From NCBI RefSeq assembly GCF_021535135.1, contig NZ_CP091036.1:186001-250000 (forward strand): a DNA stretch of 64,000 nucleotides, read 5' to 3'. The translations under genes and the position numbers were made by a program. This DNA comes from Antarcticibacterium sp. 1MA-6-2 (GTDB lineage: Bacteria; Bacteroidota; Bacteroidia; Flavobacteriales; Flavobacteriaceae). This document shows positions 1 through 10,585 of this stretch, in pieces (the first letter of the stretch is position 1; every line of letters starts with the position of its first letter). A model generated the notes under the pieces. It made no database searches, was not told the origin of the DNA, and was given only the letters and a program-made list of their open reading frames with translations.

Positions 1-552
1 AGGATACTTAGAGATAGCATATAGAGATATTAGACCGCCCATGGACGATCCCATAATAACTGTATCCTTCTTCTCATTTGAAATAGGGTAAGTAGTTTTA
101 ATAAATGGAATAAGTTCTTCTACTATAAATTTCAGGTAATTGTTAGATTGTAATTCTGTAACTCCAAAATTAGCTTTTAGAATGGCCCTGGCCTGAGGAG
201 TAGAGGTATATTCTTTTGGTACCTCGGGCATATATTCAATGAATCTTTTAAAACCATTATTGTGAATAGCTACTACAATGGTGGGAGCTACTTTTCCCTC
301 ACTTATAAGATTTTCCAATGTTTGTCCAATACCCCATTGTTTAGAATTGTTTTGAGAGCGATCATTAAAAATGTTTTGCCCATCATGAACATAAAGGACT
401 TTATATTTTTGAACCTTATCAAAAGTGAAGCGTGGCGGTATCCAGACATCTACTGTACGATTGTCCACGTACCGGGATTCAAAATTCTTATGCTGTATAA
501 TGCTGCTTTTTGATCTTTCAGTAATTGCAAATGCAGATTCTCTTTCTGTCAT
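1..552 (-). CDS. Alpha/beta hydrolase of the esterase D / enterochelin esterase type, 3' end outside window
   Basis: The reverse strand is open from an ATG at 552 to the window edge (184 codons), so the C-terminus is missing. The translation has a beta-strand and turn typical of the family (LYVHDGQNIFND, about residue 55) and a nucleophile elbow GSSMGG near residue 172, with the Asp and His of the triad expected beyond the edge. Members of this family hydrolyse esters of varied acids, and siderophore esterases are one branch. I cannot assign a substrate. No signal peptide is visible, so a cytoplasmic enzyme is inferred. The gene lies upstream of, and co-oriented with, leftward genes outside the window. 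It could also be a putative carbohydrate esterase of CE1 type. Confidence 0.8.
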   Translation of the reverse strand, partial: MTERESAFAITERSKSSIIQHKNFESRYVDNRTVDVWIPPRFTFDKVQKYKVLYVHDGQNIFNDRSQNNSKQWGIGQTLENLISEGKVAPTIVVAIHNNGFKRFIEYMPEVPKEYTSTPQARAILKANFGVTELQSNNYLKFIVEELIPFIKTTYPISNEKKDTVIMGSSMGGLISLYAISKYP

Positions 553-624
553 AATTTATTTTCCTTCTGGTAATTCTAAGAAGATTTAGCGAAAAAGAAA
601 TCTGAGAGTCAAAATGAAGTGATT

Positions 625-1465
625 TTATTTTAAAAGCTCTAAAAATCGATTCCACGCAGCATCATGTGCTTTTTCGTTTGCCTCACTGGCATCCGGTTGA
701 TGTGCTCTTTTCATAAAAGCGTGCCCGGCTCCTTCGTAAATTTTATAGTCGAAGGTTTTGCTTAGCGCCTTGCATTTGTTGGGAAGTTTTTTCAATGGTT
801 GCATTTACTCTTTCATCGTCTCCTCCATAATAACCGTACACGGGAGCTTTTATTTCTTTCAGGACGCTGGCATCATCGGGAGCCGTCCCATAAAACACAT
901 GTGCCGAAGAAATTTCAGAATTATTAGTTGCATAGCGAAAGGTTTGCGATCCACCCCAGCAGAAACCCACGACAGTAACTTTACCTGTAGCTGCCGCATC
1001 ATCTTTTACATAAGCAAAAGCGGCATCGAGATCTTCCGTGACCTGAGCAGGATCCAGGTCATAAATGGCGTCTCTGGCTGCATCTGGGTTTTCAAAATCT
1101 GTAGTGCGTTTTTTTCCGTGGGTGTTTGAGATCATATCTGGTGCTATAACCAGGTAGCCTTGTGCCGCAAGTTTATCTGCAAATAATCTCGCCCAGTCGT
1201 CTAAACCCCTATTCTCGTGTATTACAATAACAGCCGCTGTTTTTTTTCTGGATTCGGGATATACTACAAACGCCTGTAACTCCCGGTTGCCATGAGATAA
1301 GCTTACCCACTCATGGTGTCTTGGTGAATTGGACAATTGCTCAGTTATAGTTCTTTCAGAATTTTCAATTTGAGGAGATCCTGATTTTTCTGTTTTAAAC
1401 AGGGCACAAGAAATCGTTGTGTAGCAAATCAATATAATCATCAGCCCATTGTATAATCTCTTCAT
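625..1465 (-). CDS. Dienelactone hydrolase family lipoprotein (reading frame broken at one RCCGGY site)
   Basis: The N-terminus carries a lipoprotein signal ending TISC. The catalytic domain shows the dienelactone hydrolase order: nucleophile GFCWGG, acid in YYGGDDERV, and histidine in GAGHAF. The frame ends early at 743, but the other frame continues with KTFDYKIYEGAGHAF to a stop at 625. The junction reads GCTAAGC on the minus strand (760-766); restoring GCCGGC gives MQGAGKTFDYK and an uninterrupted 279-residue protein, so I treat the gene as intact in vivo. The family cleaves dienelactones and related esters; the substrate is unknown here. An exported, membrane-anchored location is inferred from the lipobox. 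Confidence 0.82.
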
Positions 1466-1489
1466 ATCAAAAAAATTAATTGTATTTAC

Positions 1490-2839
1490 CTAATATGTTC
1501 CCGATGGAAAGACTACAGGGCTTTCATGGCCATTTTTACCAACCGCGGCAACACCAAAATAAAAATTGTCTATTACTATACCATTTAAAGTAAACTCATT
1601 TACATCTCCCACAAATCTGGAATGTTGCCATTGAGGAGCAGTAGTATCACGCCAGTAGATTTTATATCCAGCAATATCTCCAGTTACTTTTTCCCACTTT
1701 AAACGGGTAGAGGCTTCCACTATTCCTCCAATCTCCACCTTTTCAGGTGCAGGAGGTGCCCAGGCAAGGCTCGCAAGATTAATGGCATTGACAGCCGTTA
1801 ATTTAGCAGCGTAGTCAAAATTGACCCCTTCGATTACATCGCCATATTCTACGCCATTTTCGGTTCTTACATCCTGGTGCTGCCGATTGTAGTTTTCGTG
1901 AGCTTCCATTATTCTAACACCGGGATACCCCAAATCATTAAAAGGACGGTGGTGCCCCCCACGGCCAAAACGGTCCAAGCGATAGATCATCATAGGATTC
2001 ATTTCCGGCATATATTTTTCTGTGGTCTTATGTATGTAACGGGCAAGTTGCCGGGAAATTCCATCGACCTCCCCGCCATAAAATCTGCGCATGTTTCTTT
2101 CTTGTTCTGTTTCAGTAGGAGGTACAGGTTCAGAAAAAATTCTGAAACTCCTGTTATCAATAACTCCGTCTACACCTTCAATGTTACCTATCATATCATT
2201 ATTAAGGACGCCTATAATTTCCCAGTTATTTTTCTTAGCATATTCTGCCAGTCCTTTTCCTCCAAATAAACCCTGCTCTTCGCCTGAAAGACCTACATAA
2301 ATAATGCTGTTTTCAAATTTATATTTTGAAAGAACCCGCGCGGCTTCCATAGCACCTGCCATTCCTGTCGCGTTATCGTTAGCTCCGGGAGCATCGGTTT
2401 CAAAATCCATAGTATTGCTTGCCCTGGAATCTATGTCTCCACTCATAATGATGTAGCGGTTTGGATATTTAGTTCCCTTTTGAATTGCAACCACATTTAC
2501 CACCCACGCCTCATGTGGAATTCTTTTTCCATCCTTTGGGCTTACAAGATCTTTTTGATAAAACACATTTAAACAATTATTGCAATTTGTGGAGATATTG
2601 TCAAATTCAGATTTGATCCATCTTCTTGCTGCACCAATACCGCGGGTGTTTGAAATGGTATCGCTAAAGGTATTCCTGGTTCCAAAATTTGCGAGAGTTC
2701 TAATGTCTTTTTCAAGCCTTTCTGCTGAAACTTCTTCTATAATATCATATATCCGTTCATCTGTTTCCTGTGCCTGGGCTGAAGTGAAAATGCCTGCAGC
2801 CAAAAATGGAAGGACGAATAAGGTAATTTTTTTGATCAT
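1490..2839 (-). CDS. Secreted M28 family zinc metallopeptidase with C-terminal fibronectin-like domain
   Basis: A 449-residue protein with a clear Sec signal peptide ending near AQAQ (residue 23). The M28 metal and catalytic residues are visible: GDIDSR near residue 133, GANDNATG near 155 (bridging Asp), and SGEEQGLFGG near 186 with the catalytic Glu pair. A late His lies in the RGGHHRPF region. The last roughly 85 residues look like a fibronectin type III fold. M28 enzymes are di-zinc aminopeptidases or carboxypeptidases acting on peptides outside the cytoplasm. The gene is followed 25 bp later by the hydrolase lipoprotein on the same strand, so the two may be co-transcribed. The exact peptide specificity cannot be told. 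Confidence 0.9.
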   Translation of the reverse strand: MIKKITLFVLPFLAAGIFTSAQAQETDERIYDIIEEVSAERLEKDIRTLANFGTRNTFSDTISNTRGIGAARRWIKSEFDNISTNCNNCLNVFYQKDLVSPKDGKRIPHEAWVVNVVAIQKGTKYPNRYIIMSGDIDSRASNTMDFETDAPGANDNATGMAGAMEAARVLSKYKFENSIIYVGLSGEEQGLFGGKGLAEYAKKNNWEIIGVLNNDMIGNIEGVDGVIDNRSFRIFSEPVPPTETEQERNMRRFYGGEVDGISRQLARYIHKTTEKYMPEMNPMMIYRLDRFGRGGHHRPFNDLGYPGVRIMEAHENYNRQHQDVRTENGVEYGDVIEGVNFDYAAKLTAVNAINLASLAWAPPAPEKVEIGGIVEASTRLKWEKVTGDIAGYKIYWRDTTAPQWQHSRFVGDVNEFTLNGIVIDNFYFGVAAVGKNGHESPVVFPSGTY

Positions 2840-2915
2840 ATAACGAATTTTGTTGCTATGCTCTAAAATAAGCTAATCTTCTGAAAAACGGAAAGATTAT
2901 TCCCGGAGCATATTT

Positions 2916-2950
2916 TTAAAAATAAAAAAGCCCCGGAAAGATTCCGGGGC
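2916..2950 (-). terminator. Rho-independent terminator after the YtxH gene
   Basis: A 9-bp perfect GC-rich stem (GCCCCGGAA with TTCCGGGGC, 3-nt loop) is followed on the minus strand by a T-rich run. It sits 28 bp after the stop of the YtxH gene and before the M28 gene, so it separates the two transcripts. Confidence 0.85.
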
Positions 2951-2977
2951 ACAATAAAGTTTAATATAATAAGCAGC

Positions 2978-3262
2978 CTATGATTGCATATCGTGCAATT
3001 CTGCTTTTGCTTCATTAATTTTTTGATCGGTTTTTGATCTGCTTAAAGTAGCTTTAGATTTGCTTCTTACAGATTCTACCTTGTGGTTAAGGTTATCGGC
3101 AAATTCATTGAATCTGCTCTTAGCTTCTCTTAAATAATTATCGGTTGTATCATTAAGAGATCTGCGGGTTTCGGTTCCTTTTTTAGGTGCAAATAACAAA
3201 CCTGCAGCAGCTCCTGCGGCAGCTCCGGTCAAAATACCTAATATTAATTTTCCTGCTTTCAT
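2978..3262 (-). CDS. YtxH domain-containing small protein
   Basis: A 94-residue protein. Residues 4-26 form one glycine/alanine-rich hydrophobic segment (KLILGILTGAAAGAAAGLLF) followed by the FAPKKG motif typical of YtxH proteins. The remainder is charged, helical and probably coiled-coil. The family is linked to general stress in Firmicutes and is widespread in Bacteroidetes, with no defined biochemical role. Its own terminator follows directly. Its location next to trehalose synthesis and an MscS channel would fit a stress role, which is inference only. Confidence 0.85.
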   Translation of the reverse strand: MKAGKLILGILTGAAAGAAAGLLFAPKKGTETRRSLNDTTDNYLREAKSRFNEFADNLNHKVESVRSKSKATLSRSKTDQKINEAKAELHDMQS

Positions 3263-3391
3263 AATTATGTTTCTTTTCTTGGTTCTACATTATAAACTAG
3301 CGTAAAAGTAGTTCATAAGCTAACTCCAGCATAGTTTTGCTAGTTAAGTTTGCCATAATTTTAATACACAATCCCTAAGAAATTTAACAAT

Positions 3392-5641
3392 TTAATTCTT
3401 CACATTCCCTGCTTTTTCCTTTTGTGCCGCGTCTACCTCAATAAAGTGGGTAAGGAGACTTCGCACCCTTTTTGTTTCATTAACAAAGTAAGATGCTGCG
3501 GTTTTTTTAAGTCCTACCTTTACAGTTACTGCGCTATCGGGGAGTTCTTTATAAAGAATTTCATCTGTCCAGTCATCTCCAATTGCGAAGATGAAATCGT
3601 ACTTCTTTTTCACCAAATATTTTCCTGCAGCCTTTCCTTTGTTAACTCCGCTGCTTTTTATTTCTAAAACCTTATTTCCCTGTAATACACTTAATCCGTG
3701 ATTGGAAATAAGTTCTTTCAGGGTGTTGGAAAGGTCATTTGCACGAATTTCCCCTAATTCTGGATCGGCTTTTCGATAATGCCAGGCTAAAGAATAGTTT
3801 TTTTCTTCTATAAATGTACCTGGTGTTCTGTCACAAAATGTTTCTATAACTGGTCTCACCATATCCATCCAGTCATTATGGACTTTTTCATTAAGCTGCC
3901 AGTTTTTCCCTGGCCTCCTCATCCAGACCCCATGTTCTGCTATTAAATCTACCTGAACATCTTCCCACCAGGTCCCCAGGGTTTCTTTGTCTCTGCCACT
4001 AATAAGAACTACTTTGGTATGCTTTATTTGTGTTAAAGATTTAATTAGCTCTACGAGCTCCCCGTCAGGTTTTGCGTTTTCAGGTTTATCTACGAAATCC
4101 ACTAAAGTGCCGTCATAGTCCAGGTAGAATATTCTGCTTCTTGATTTTGTGAAACGTTCAAGAATATTGTTTTCAATATTTTCAGAGATGCGAACGGCTT
4201 TATATGCAGGTTTTGTCTCCTTGGTTTTTTCAAGAGCTTTCATGAAATCAGCAGCCCATTTTTCTACACTGTATCTTTTAAGACGTTTTTGCAGGATGGT
4301 ATTTCTTCGTATTTGCTCGTCCTGAGGCATTTGAATGGCTTGATGAATGGTGTCGGCAATCTGTTCAAAATTGTTAGGATTAATTATTAAAGCCTCATTC
4401 ATTTCGTGAGCAGCACCTGCCATTTCACTTAGAATTAATACTCCGGTTTTATCAGTACGGGTTGCAATGTACTCTTTTGCCACCAGGTTCATTCCGTCAC
4501 GTATAGGAGTTAATAGGGCAATATTACAGGTTGTATAAAGGTCTATTAAGTTCTCAAATGGCATGGATCTATAAAAGTACCAGATGGGGATCCAGTTGAC
4601 AGTTGCAAATTTACCATTGATGCGTCCCACCAACTCATCCACTTCTTTTTTCAATATTTGATATTGAGGTACGTCAGAACGTGAGGGAACAGCGAGCATC
4701 ACCAGCCGGATATTCTCAAGGTACTGGGGATATTTTTCCAGAAAATATTCAAATGCACGTATCCTGTGTGCAATCCCTTTAGTATAGTCAAGCCTGTCTA
4801 TGCTCAAAATTAGTTTTGAATCGGGAGCTTTATTTCGATGGTGATTGAGTCTTTGCTGAAGATCTGATTCTCTTTCTGCACTTTGTTCCTGATTGGTAAG
4901 AGCTGCCTGTTCAAATTTGTCATAGTCAATTCCCATTGGGAAGGATTCTACCTTTACCAGCCTGTCGGGAAGAGAGACTTCATTAAACTCGATCTGGTGT
5001 CTTAAGATTCGGCTTACAGCACTTAGAAAATGTCGTTCATAATCAAAGGTGTGAAATCCTATTAAGTTAGCACCAAGCATTCCTTTAAGAACTTCTTCTC
5101 TCCAGGGCATTGTTCTAAAAACTTCATATGAGGGAAAAGGGATGTGATTAAAGAAGCCAATAGTAGCACCTGGCTCTTTATCTCTTATCATTTGAGGCAC
5201 CAATAAAAGCTGGTAATCATGTACCCAAATGAGGTCACCTTCTTCATAGTTTTCAATAACAACATCGGCATATTTCTGGTTTACGCTTTTGTAAACCTCC
5301 CATTTTTCTGAATCCCATTCAGTGTATTCCATAAAATAGTGGAACAAAGGCCAAATACTCCTGTTACTGAAACCATAATAGAATCCCTCAATTTCTTCTT
5401 CAGAAAAATTGACGGCGATACAAGCTTCTTCTTTGGCTTTCTCCTGCACTTGTGGAAGCAAATCTTCTGGTATTTCTTCTTTGGTGAGTCCACTCCATCC
5501 AATCCACACACTTTTTCCGTCTCTGTGAAAAGATTTTAAGCCCGTTGCTAATCCTCCCACACTGGGAACGACTTCTAATTTGTCATTTTTTATTGAAACT
5601 TGTAATGGTAGTCTATTGGATATTATGATGGTTTTGCTCAT
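3392..5641 (-). CDS. otsAB: Bifunctional trehalose-6-phosphate synthase / trehalose-phosphatase
   Basis: A 749-residue fusion. Residues 1 to about 470 are a GT20 glycosyltransferase (VGGLATGL near 28, [11 protein letters not shown] near 140, [11 protein letters not shown] near 280), which joins UDP-glucose to glucose 6-phosphate. From about residue 508 a HAD phosphatase follows, with DYDGTLVDF (motif I, nucleophile Asp), LISGRD, and GDDWTDE (motif IV), removing the phosphate to give trehalose. Such fusions are common in Bacteroidetes. It is divergently arranged from the GH15 gene at 5737, which usually accompanies it, so the pair likely controls trehalose level. The reading frame is intact. 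Confidence 0.95.
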   Translation of the reverse strand: MSKTIIISNRLPLQVSIKNDKLEVVPSVGGLATGLKSFHRDGKSVWIGWSGLTKEEIPEDLLPQVQEKAKEEACIAVNFSEEEIEGFYYGFSNRSIWPLFHYFMEYTEWDSEKWEVYKSVNQKYADVVIENYEEGDLIWVHDYQLLLVPQMIRDKEPGATIGFFNHIPFPSYEVFRTMPWREEVLKGMLGANLIGFHTFDYERHFLSAVSRILRHQIEFNEVSLPDRLVKVESFPMGIDYDKFEQAALTNQEQSAERESDLQQRLNHHRNKAPDSKLILSIDRLDYTKGIAHRIRAFEYFLEKYPQYLENIRLVMLAVPSRSDVPQYQILKKEVDELVGRINGKFATVNWIPIWYFYRSMPFENLIDLYTTCNIALLTPIRDGMNLVAKEYIATRTDKTGVLILSEMAGAAHEMNEALIINPNNFEQIADTIHQAIQMPQDEQIRRNTILQKRLKRYSVEKWAADFMKALEKTKETKPAYKAVRISENIENNILERFTKSRSRIFYLDYDGTLVDFVDKPENAKPDGELVELIKSLTQIKHTKVVLISGRDKETLGTWWEDVQVDLIAEHGVWMRRPGKNWQLNEKVHNDWMDMVRPVIETFCDRTPGTFIEEKNYSLAWHYRKADPELGEIRANDLSNTLKELISNHGLSVLQGNKVLEIKSSGVNKGKAAGKYLVKKKYDFIFAIGDDWTDEILYKELPDSAVTVKVGLKKTAASYFVNETKRVRSLLTHFIEVDAAQKEKAGNVKN

Positions 5642-5736
5642 ACTAAATTTTAATGCAGATTACGGCAGAATAGTTTTTTATTAAATTACCTAATTTGTCC
5701 TTACTTTACCTCCTTTTTAAAAGAACTTTAAGAATA

Positions 5737-7539
5737 ATGAAAAATTTAGATTACGGGATCATTGGAAACTGTAAGAGTGCTGCTCTTGTTTCCAAAACCT
5801 ACTCAATAGATTGGTGTTGTCTTCCTCAATTCAATTCCTCTTCAATTTTTGCAAAATTACTCGATGACAAAATTGGCGGTAGCTTTTCAATTGATGTTAC
5901 TGAAAATTACTCTATCACCCAGGAATACCTGTGGCAAACCAATGTAATAAGTACCTGTTTTGATAATGGAGAAGATTCATTTCAACTTATAGATCTTATG
6001 CCAAGATATCAAAGAGAGGATGGTTCTTACTATGCTCCGCCTGATATTATAAGATTTATTCGGCTTTTGAAAGGAAAGCCTGTAATTAAAGTAAAATACG
6101 ATCCTAAACTCGATTTTGCCAGAGAGAAAACGTATAATGAAAATAAGGGGGATTATATAAAAAGCTACACGCAGGAGGGTAAATATGATTCCCTGTACCT
6201 TTATTCCAGCTTTGATTTAAATAAAATAGTTAACTACGAAGAAATTATTCTTGAAGGTAACGCTTATTTTCTTTTAGGTTATCACGAAAAATTGATCAGG
6301 CAAAGTCTGGATCGTGCTTACTTAAAATTTCAACGCACCAAAACCTACTGGATGAACTGGAGCGAAAAAACGACCAATTATAGGCTTTACAATGATGAAA
6401 TTCTTAGAAGCGCACTTGTTTTAAAGGCTTTAACCTTTGAAAGATCGGGAGCTGTTCTTGCTGCAGCTACTACCTCTTTGCCCGAGACCGTGGGGGAGGA
6501 ACGCAACTGGGATTACCGCTTTTGCTGGATAAGAGATGCTTCTATGGTAATTAAAGTAATGGCAGGTTTGGGACATTCAAAATCGGCTAAGGATTTTCTC
6601 GGGTTTATTATAGATCTTATTCCTCACAAGGATGAGAAGATACAGATCATGTATGGAATTAATGGAGAAAAAGAACTTACCGAAAATATTTTAACTCACC
6701 TTGAGGGTTTTGAAAGTTCGAGACTTAGGTGCGTACAGGGAATGCAGCCTACATTCAAAAACAAAATGATATTTACGGTATCTTGATGGAGGTGATCTAC
6801 CAACAATTTATACAATTTGAAACTTCTTTAGAAAATAGTGAAGAGTTGTGGACAATCGTAAGAGGTATTGTAAGGATTGTAGAAGAGCATTGGCAGCAAC
6901 CCGATAAAGGAATATGGGAATTAAGAACTGAGGACTAAGCATTTTGTATTTTCTAAATTACTGTGCTGGGTTGCAATAGACAGAGCAATTAAGATTGGAG
7001 AAATTCTGCGGAAGGGAATTAATGATGCAAAATGGAAGGGGTTAAGAACCGAAATCTATGAAGATATTTATCACAATGGCTGGAATGATGAAGTAGAAGC
7101 TTACACTCAATCTTATGGATCCAGTGATCTTGATGCTTCTACACTCCTAATGGAGCAGTATGGTTTTATTGATGCCAAAGATCCAAGATTTATAAGCACT
7201 GTGAAGGCTACCGAACGGGATTTGTGTAGAGACGGCTTATTGTATCGTTATAAGAACAAGGATGATTTTGGCACTCCCAGTTCTTCCTTCACAATTTGTA
7301 CCTTCTGGTTTATTGACAGTTTATACAAGATAGGGGAGCGTAAGCGGGCACAGGAATTGTTTGATCAATTGCTTTCCTACAGCAATCATTTAGGTCTTTT
7401 TAGCGAGGATATCGATTTTGAGACAAAGAGATTATTGGGAAATTTTCCGCAAGCATATTCTCACCTTGCTTTAATAGAAACTGCGACCAATTTTTCCAAA
7501 GGTTATCTCTCTGAAGAAGAAATATGGTCAGCGGAGTAA
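5737..7539 (+). CDS. Glycoside hydrolase family 15 protein (glucoamylase/trehalase-like), broken at two RCCGGY sites
   Basis: The start MKNLDYGIIGN at 5737 matches the usual N-terminus. The GH15 core shows GEERNWDYRFCWIRDAS near residue 250, a catalytic-region signature, and KHF/RHFVFSKLLCWVAIDRA further on. Two breaks divide it: ACTTAGGT at 6723-6730 (restored ACCGGT gives SRPVRTGNAAYIQ) and ACTAAGC at 6934-6940 (restored ACCGGC gives TEDRHFVFSK). Repair yields a 599-residue protein, the normal family length. GH15 members of this type hydrolyse alpha-glucosides including trehalose. Its position divergent to otsAB suggests trehalose turnover, which is inference. The stop codon abuts the stop of the convergent MscS gene. 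Confidence 0.88.
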
Positions 7540-8592
7540 TTAAGAGGTTTCTTTAGTGTAATCTTTAATGGAAATCCTGGTCCTGGGGAGGCTCTCAGGA
7601 TAATTTTCCTGAAGAAATACCAAAAGCTTTTCTCTAATAAAAACCCGCAGGTCCCATGCAGTACCGGAATCTTTTGCACTCATAAGGGCTCGTATTTGCA
7701 CGCTGTGTTCAGTAGTATCGGTTACCTGGAGAACATTTACATTTTGGTCCCAGAGGGGGGTGCTTTTAAGTAATCTGGTAAGTTCCTCCCTTAGGGCTTC
7801 AAATGGCACCTGGTAATCTGTATAAATAAATACTGTTCCTAAAATATCTGCAGATTCTCTTGTCCAGTTTTGAAAGGTATTTTCAATGAAGTAGGTAGAA
7901 GGTACTACGAGGCGTCGCTTATCCCAAATTTTCACTACCACATAAGTCAAATTGATTTCCTCGATTTTACCCCATTCCTCGTCAACAATAACAACATCAT
8001 CAATTCTTATTGGCTGGGTAATGGCTATTTGAATACTTGCAAGTAAAGTTCCAATAGCTTTTTGCGCTGAAAATCCTAAAATAATACCTGCTATTCCCGC
8101 TGAAGTTAAAACGCTTACTCCTATGGCACGGATTCCTTCAAAAGTCATCAGGGAAATTCCTATAGCCAGAATTACAATAATAAAAATTGCTATGTTTTCC
8201 AGTATATTATATTGAGTGTATCGCTTTCGGGCACTAAGGTTATCTTCTGCAGAAACATCATATTTTAATAACATTCTCGTTTTTAGGATTCTTAAGCCAA
8301 CAATAATAAACCAGGTGACACTTAAAATGATTGCCAGAGTACTAATATTCCCTAAAATTTCATAGGTGTAGTCGTAATGGAATAACCGGGCTAAAATTGC
8401 GGCCTTCACCAAAAGAGCGCCCAGAAAAATTAGTAAGGGTATAAAAATTCTATTGGCAAAGTTTACAGGTAAAACATTTTTAGGGTTTTTCCCGAGCTTT
8501 TTTAAGACATAATAGGAAACTGCAAAGACAACAAGTAATATTACGATACCTGCTACCAGAAACTGTAAAACATCAGATTGTAAACTGTTCAT
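7540..8592 (-). CDS. MscS-family mechanosensitive ion channel
   Basis: A 350-residue membrane protein. About four hydrophobic segments fall in residues 10-170, followed by the MscS pore-lining helix (SAGIAGIILGFSAQKAIGTLLASI, cut here at the family-typical G/A-rich stretch) and a cytoplasmic beta domain starting at DDVVIVDEEWGKIEEI. The fold gates ion flux in response to membrane tension at osmotic downshift. It lies back to back with the trehalose genes, consistent with an osmotic stress block. Its stop codon begins immediately after the stop of the convergent GH15 gene with no spacer, so the two transcripts must overlap. Confidence 0.92.
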   Translation of the reverse strand: MNSLQSDVLQFLVAGIVILLVVFAVSYYVLKKLGKNPKNVLPVNFANRIFIPLLIFLGALLVKAAILARLFHYDYTYEILGNISTLAIILSVTWFIIVGLRILKTRMLLKYDVSAEDNLSARKRYTQYNILENIAIFIIVILAIGISLMTFEGIRAIGVSVLTSAGIAGIILGFSAQKAIGTLLASIQIAITQPIRIDDVVIVDEEWGKIEEINLTYVVVKIWDKRRLVVPSTYFIENTFQNWTRESADILGTVFIYTDYQVPFEALREELTRLLKSTPLWDQNVNVLQVTDTTEHSVQIRALMSAKDSGTAWDLRVFIREKLLVFLQENYPESLPRTRISIKDYTKETS

Positions 8593-8695
8593 AAAAAAAA
8601 TTTATCCTATATTTTTAAAGCTAAAAAAAATTAGTAGAATAACCCTTAAATCTTTCCTAATCATAGTTTGTCTCTGCTATTAAATCGATATCGTT

Positions 8696-8729
8696 AATAA
8701 AAAAGGCCGTTTCTCTGCGAAACGGCCTT
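8696..8729 (-). terminator. Rho-independent terminator of the fatty-acid oxidation operon
   Basis: A 10-bp stem (AAGGCCGTTT with AAACGGCCTT) and short loop followed by a T run on the minus strand, 20 bp after the stop of the acyl-CoA dehydrogenase. It closes the leftward operon that starts with marR. Confidence 0.88.
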
Positions 8730-8749
8730 GTAATCAAAACATTTAATTC

Positions 8750-10564
8750 TTAAAAAGAATATTTATTGTCGGCAATTAATCTGTCTGCAATAGTGTTCCT
8801 TAGTTCTACCACATTGGGATAGTTCTGATATTTGGTGAATCTTTTAAGGCCCATCAACATCATCCTTTGTTCATCTCCTTCAGCAAACGAAATAATTCCC
8901 TCCTTTGCCCTTTGGATGATTAAATCTACTGCATGGTATAGGTAAAGTTTAGCCATTGCTATTTGCCCTTTCTGGCTTTCCTCTCCAAAACGTTTGGCAT
9001 TTTTCTCAGTTCTTAGAATTCCTGATTCCGCCATATAAACTTCAATAAGTATATCGGCAGAAGCTAATAGAAGTTGCTGGTGTTCTTCAAGCTCAGGGCC
9101 GAATTTTTGCACCGCACTACCAGCTACCATCAAAAATACTTTTTTCAGATTTTTGATGATCTCTTTTTCTTCAGCAAATAGTTCAGAATAATCAGGCTTA
9201 TCAAAGGAAGGTATGCTTATTAATTCCTGGCCAACTGCAGTTGCAGGACCGAGTAAATCAACGTGGCCTTTCATAGCTTTCTTTACCAACATTCCAACAC
9301 AAAGCATTCTGTTGATCTCATTGGTTCCTTCGTAGATCCTTGTAATACGGGCATCTCTCCACGCAGATTCCATTGGTGCATCTGCCGAGAATCCCATTCC
9401 TCCAAAAATCTGAATTCCCTCATCACTACAATTTTGAAGATCTTCTGAAGCTGCAACTTTTAAAATTGAACACTCTATAGCGTATTCCTCAACCCCTTTC
9501 AATTCTGCCTCCTGATGCGAAGCTCCTTCTGCCTGGCGAATTGCGATTCTGTCTTCAATATCTTTTGCGGCTCTGTAAGAAGCAGATTCTCCCACGTATG
9601 CTGAAGTGGCCATTTCAGCAAGTTTAGATTTTATTGCTCCAAACTGGGCAATAGGTGTCTTAAACTGAACCCTGTCATTTGCATATTTAACTGAAGAATC
9701 TATAACCCTTCTTTGAGCATCAAGACAAGCTCCCGCAAGTTTTATTCTCCCAACGTTAAGAGCATTCATCGCAATCTTAAAGCCATTCCCTCTTTCAGAC
9801 AGCATGTTCTCTAAAGGTACTTTGGTATCATTAAAGAAAACCTGACGGGTAGAGGAGGAGTGGATTCCCAATTTTTTTTCTTCTTCGCCTAAAGAAATTC
9901 CATTAGGATTTTCAGGATCGTATTCTACGATAAATCCGGTAATATTTTTATCATCTTCAATACGTGCAAAAACGATCATCATATTGCAGAACCCGGCATT
10001 GGAGATCCACATTTTTTGCCCGGTGATACTGTAATATTTTCCGTCTTCAGAAAGTACAGCTTTTGTTTTTCCGCTATTGGCATCACTACCTGCTCCGGGC
10101 TCAGTTAATGCATAAGCACCAAACCATTCTCCGGTTGCCAGCTTCGGAAGGTATTTCTTCTTTTGCTCCTCATTACCGTAAAGAGTAATGGGCAAAGTAC
10201 CAATTCCCGAATGCGCTCCAAAAGCAGTGGAGAAAGAACCAGTTGCGCCAGAGATATAATCTACAACCAACATAGTAGTGACAAATCCCATTCCCAATCC
10301 GTCATATTCTTCGGGAACTGAAACTCCAAGGAATCCCATTTCTCCTGCCTTACGCATTAGCTCTTCTGTTAGCTCGTAATTTTTCTGTTCAAACTCTTCT
10401 TTCCGCGGCCAGATCTCCCGATCAACAAATTCCTTTACGGAATCTTTCATCATTTTTTGTTCATCAGTAAAATCCTCCGGAGTGAATATATTTTCAGCCT
10501 TTGTTTCTTTGACCAAAAACTGGCCGCCTCTTAAGAGGTCTTTTTGGTTTGGTGTTGTATCCAT
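8750..10564 (-). CDS. fadE: Acyl-CoA dehydrogenase (fadE-type of the fadNAE operon)
   Basis: A 604-residue flavoprotein dehydrogenase, longer than the 380-residue short forms because of a C-terminal helical extension. The FAD/acyl-CoA binding motif YALTEPGAGSDA lies near residue 155, and the C-terminal signature IFGGMGFSADAPMES and IYEGTNEINRMLC near 400-420. It catalyses the first step of beta-oxidation, making trans-2-enoyl-CoA. Gene order (hydroxyacyl-CoA dehydrogenase/hydratase, thiolase, dehydrogenase) mirrors Bacillus subtilis fadNAE, so the role is well supported. It is the last gene of the operon, followed by a strong terminator. A four-helix-bundle gene sits between it and the thiolase. 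Confidence 0.93.
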   Translation of the reverse strand: MDTTPNQKDLLRGGQFLVKETKAENIFTPEDFTDEQKMMKDSVKEFVDREIWPRKEEFEQKNYELTEELMRKAGEMGFLGVSVPEEYDGLGMGFVTTMLVVDYISGATGSFSTAFGAHSGIGTLPITLYGNEEQKKKYLPKLATGEWFGAYALTEPGAGSDANSGKTKAVLSEDGKYYSITGQKMWISNAGFCNMMIVFARIEDDKNITGFIVEYDPENPNGISLGEEEKKLGIHSSSTRQVFFNDTKVPLENMLSERGNGFKIAMNALNVGRIKLAGACLDAQRRVIDSSVKYANDRVQFKTPIAQFGAIKSKLAEMATSAYVGESASYRAAKDIEDRIAIRQAEGASHQEAELKGVEEYAIECSILKVAASEDLQNCSDEGIQIFGGMGFSADAPMESAWRDARITRIYEGTNEINRMLCVGMLVKKAMKGHVDLLGPATAVGQELISIPSFDKPDYSELFAEEKEIIKNLKKVFLMVAGSAVQKFGPELEEHQQLLLASADILIEVYMAESGILRTEKNAKRFGEESQKGQIAMAKLYLYHAVDLIIQRAKEGIISFAEGDEQRMMLMGLKRFTKYQNYPNVVELRNTIADRLIADNKYSF

Positions 10565-10585
10565 TTATATTTATTCTTTTTGGTT

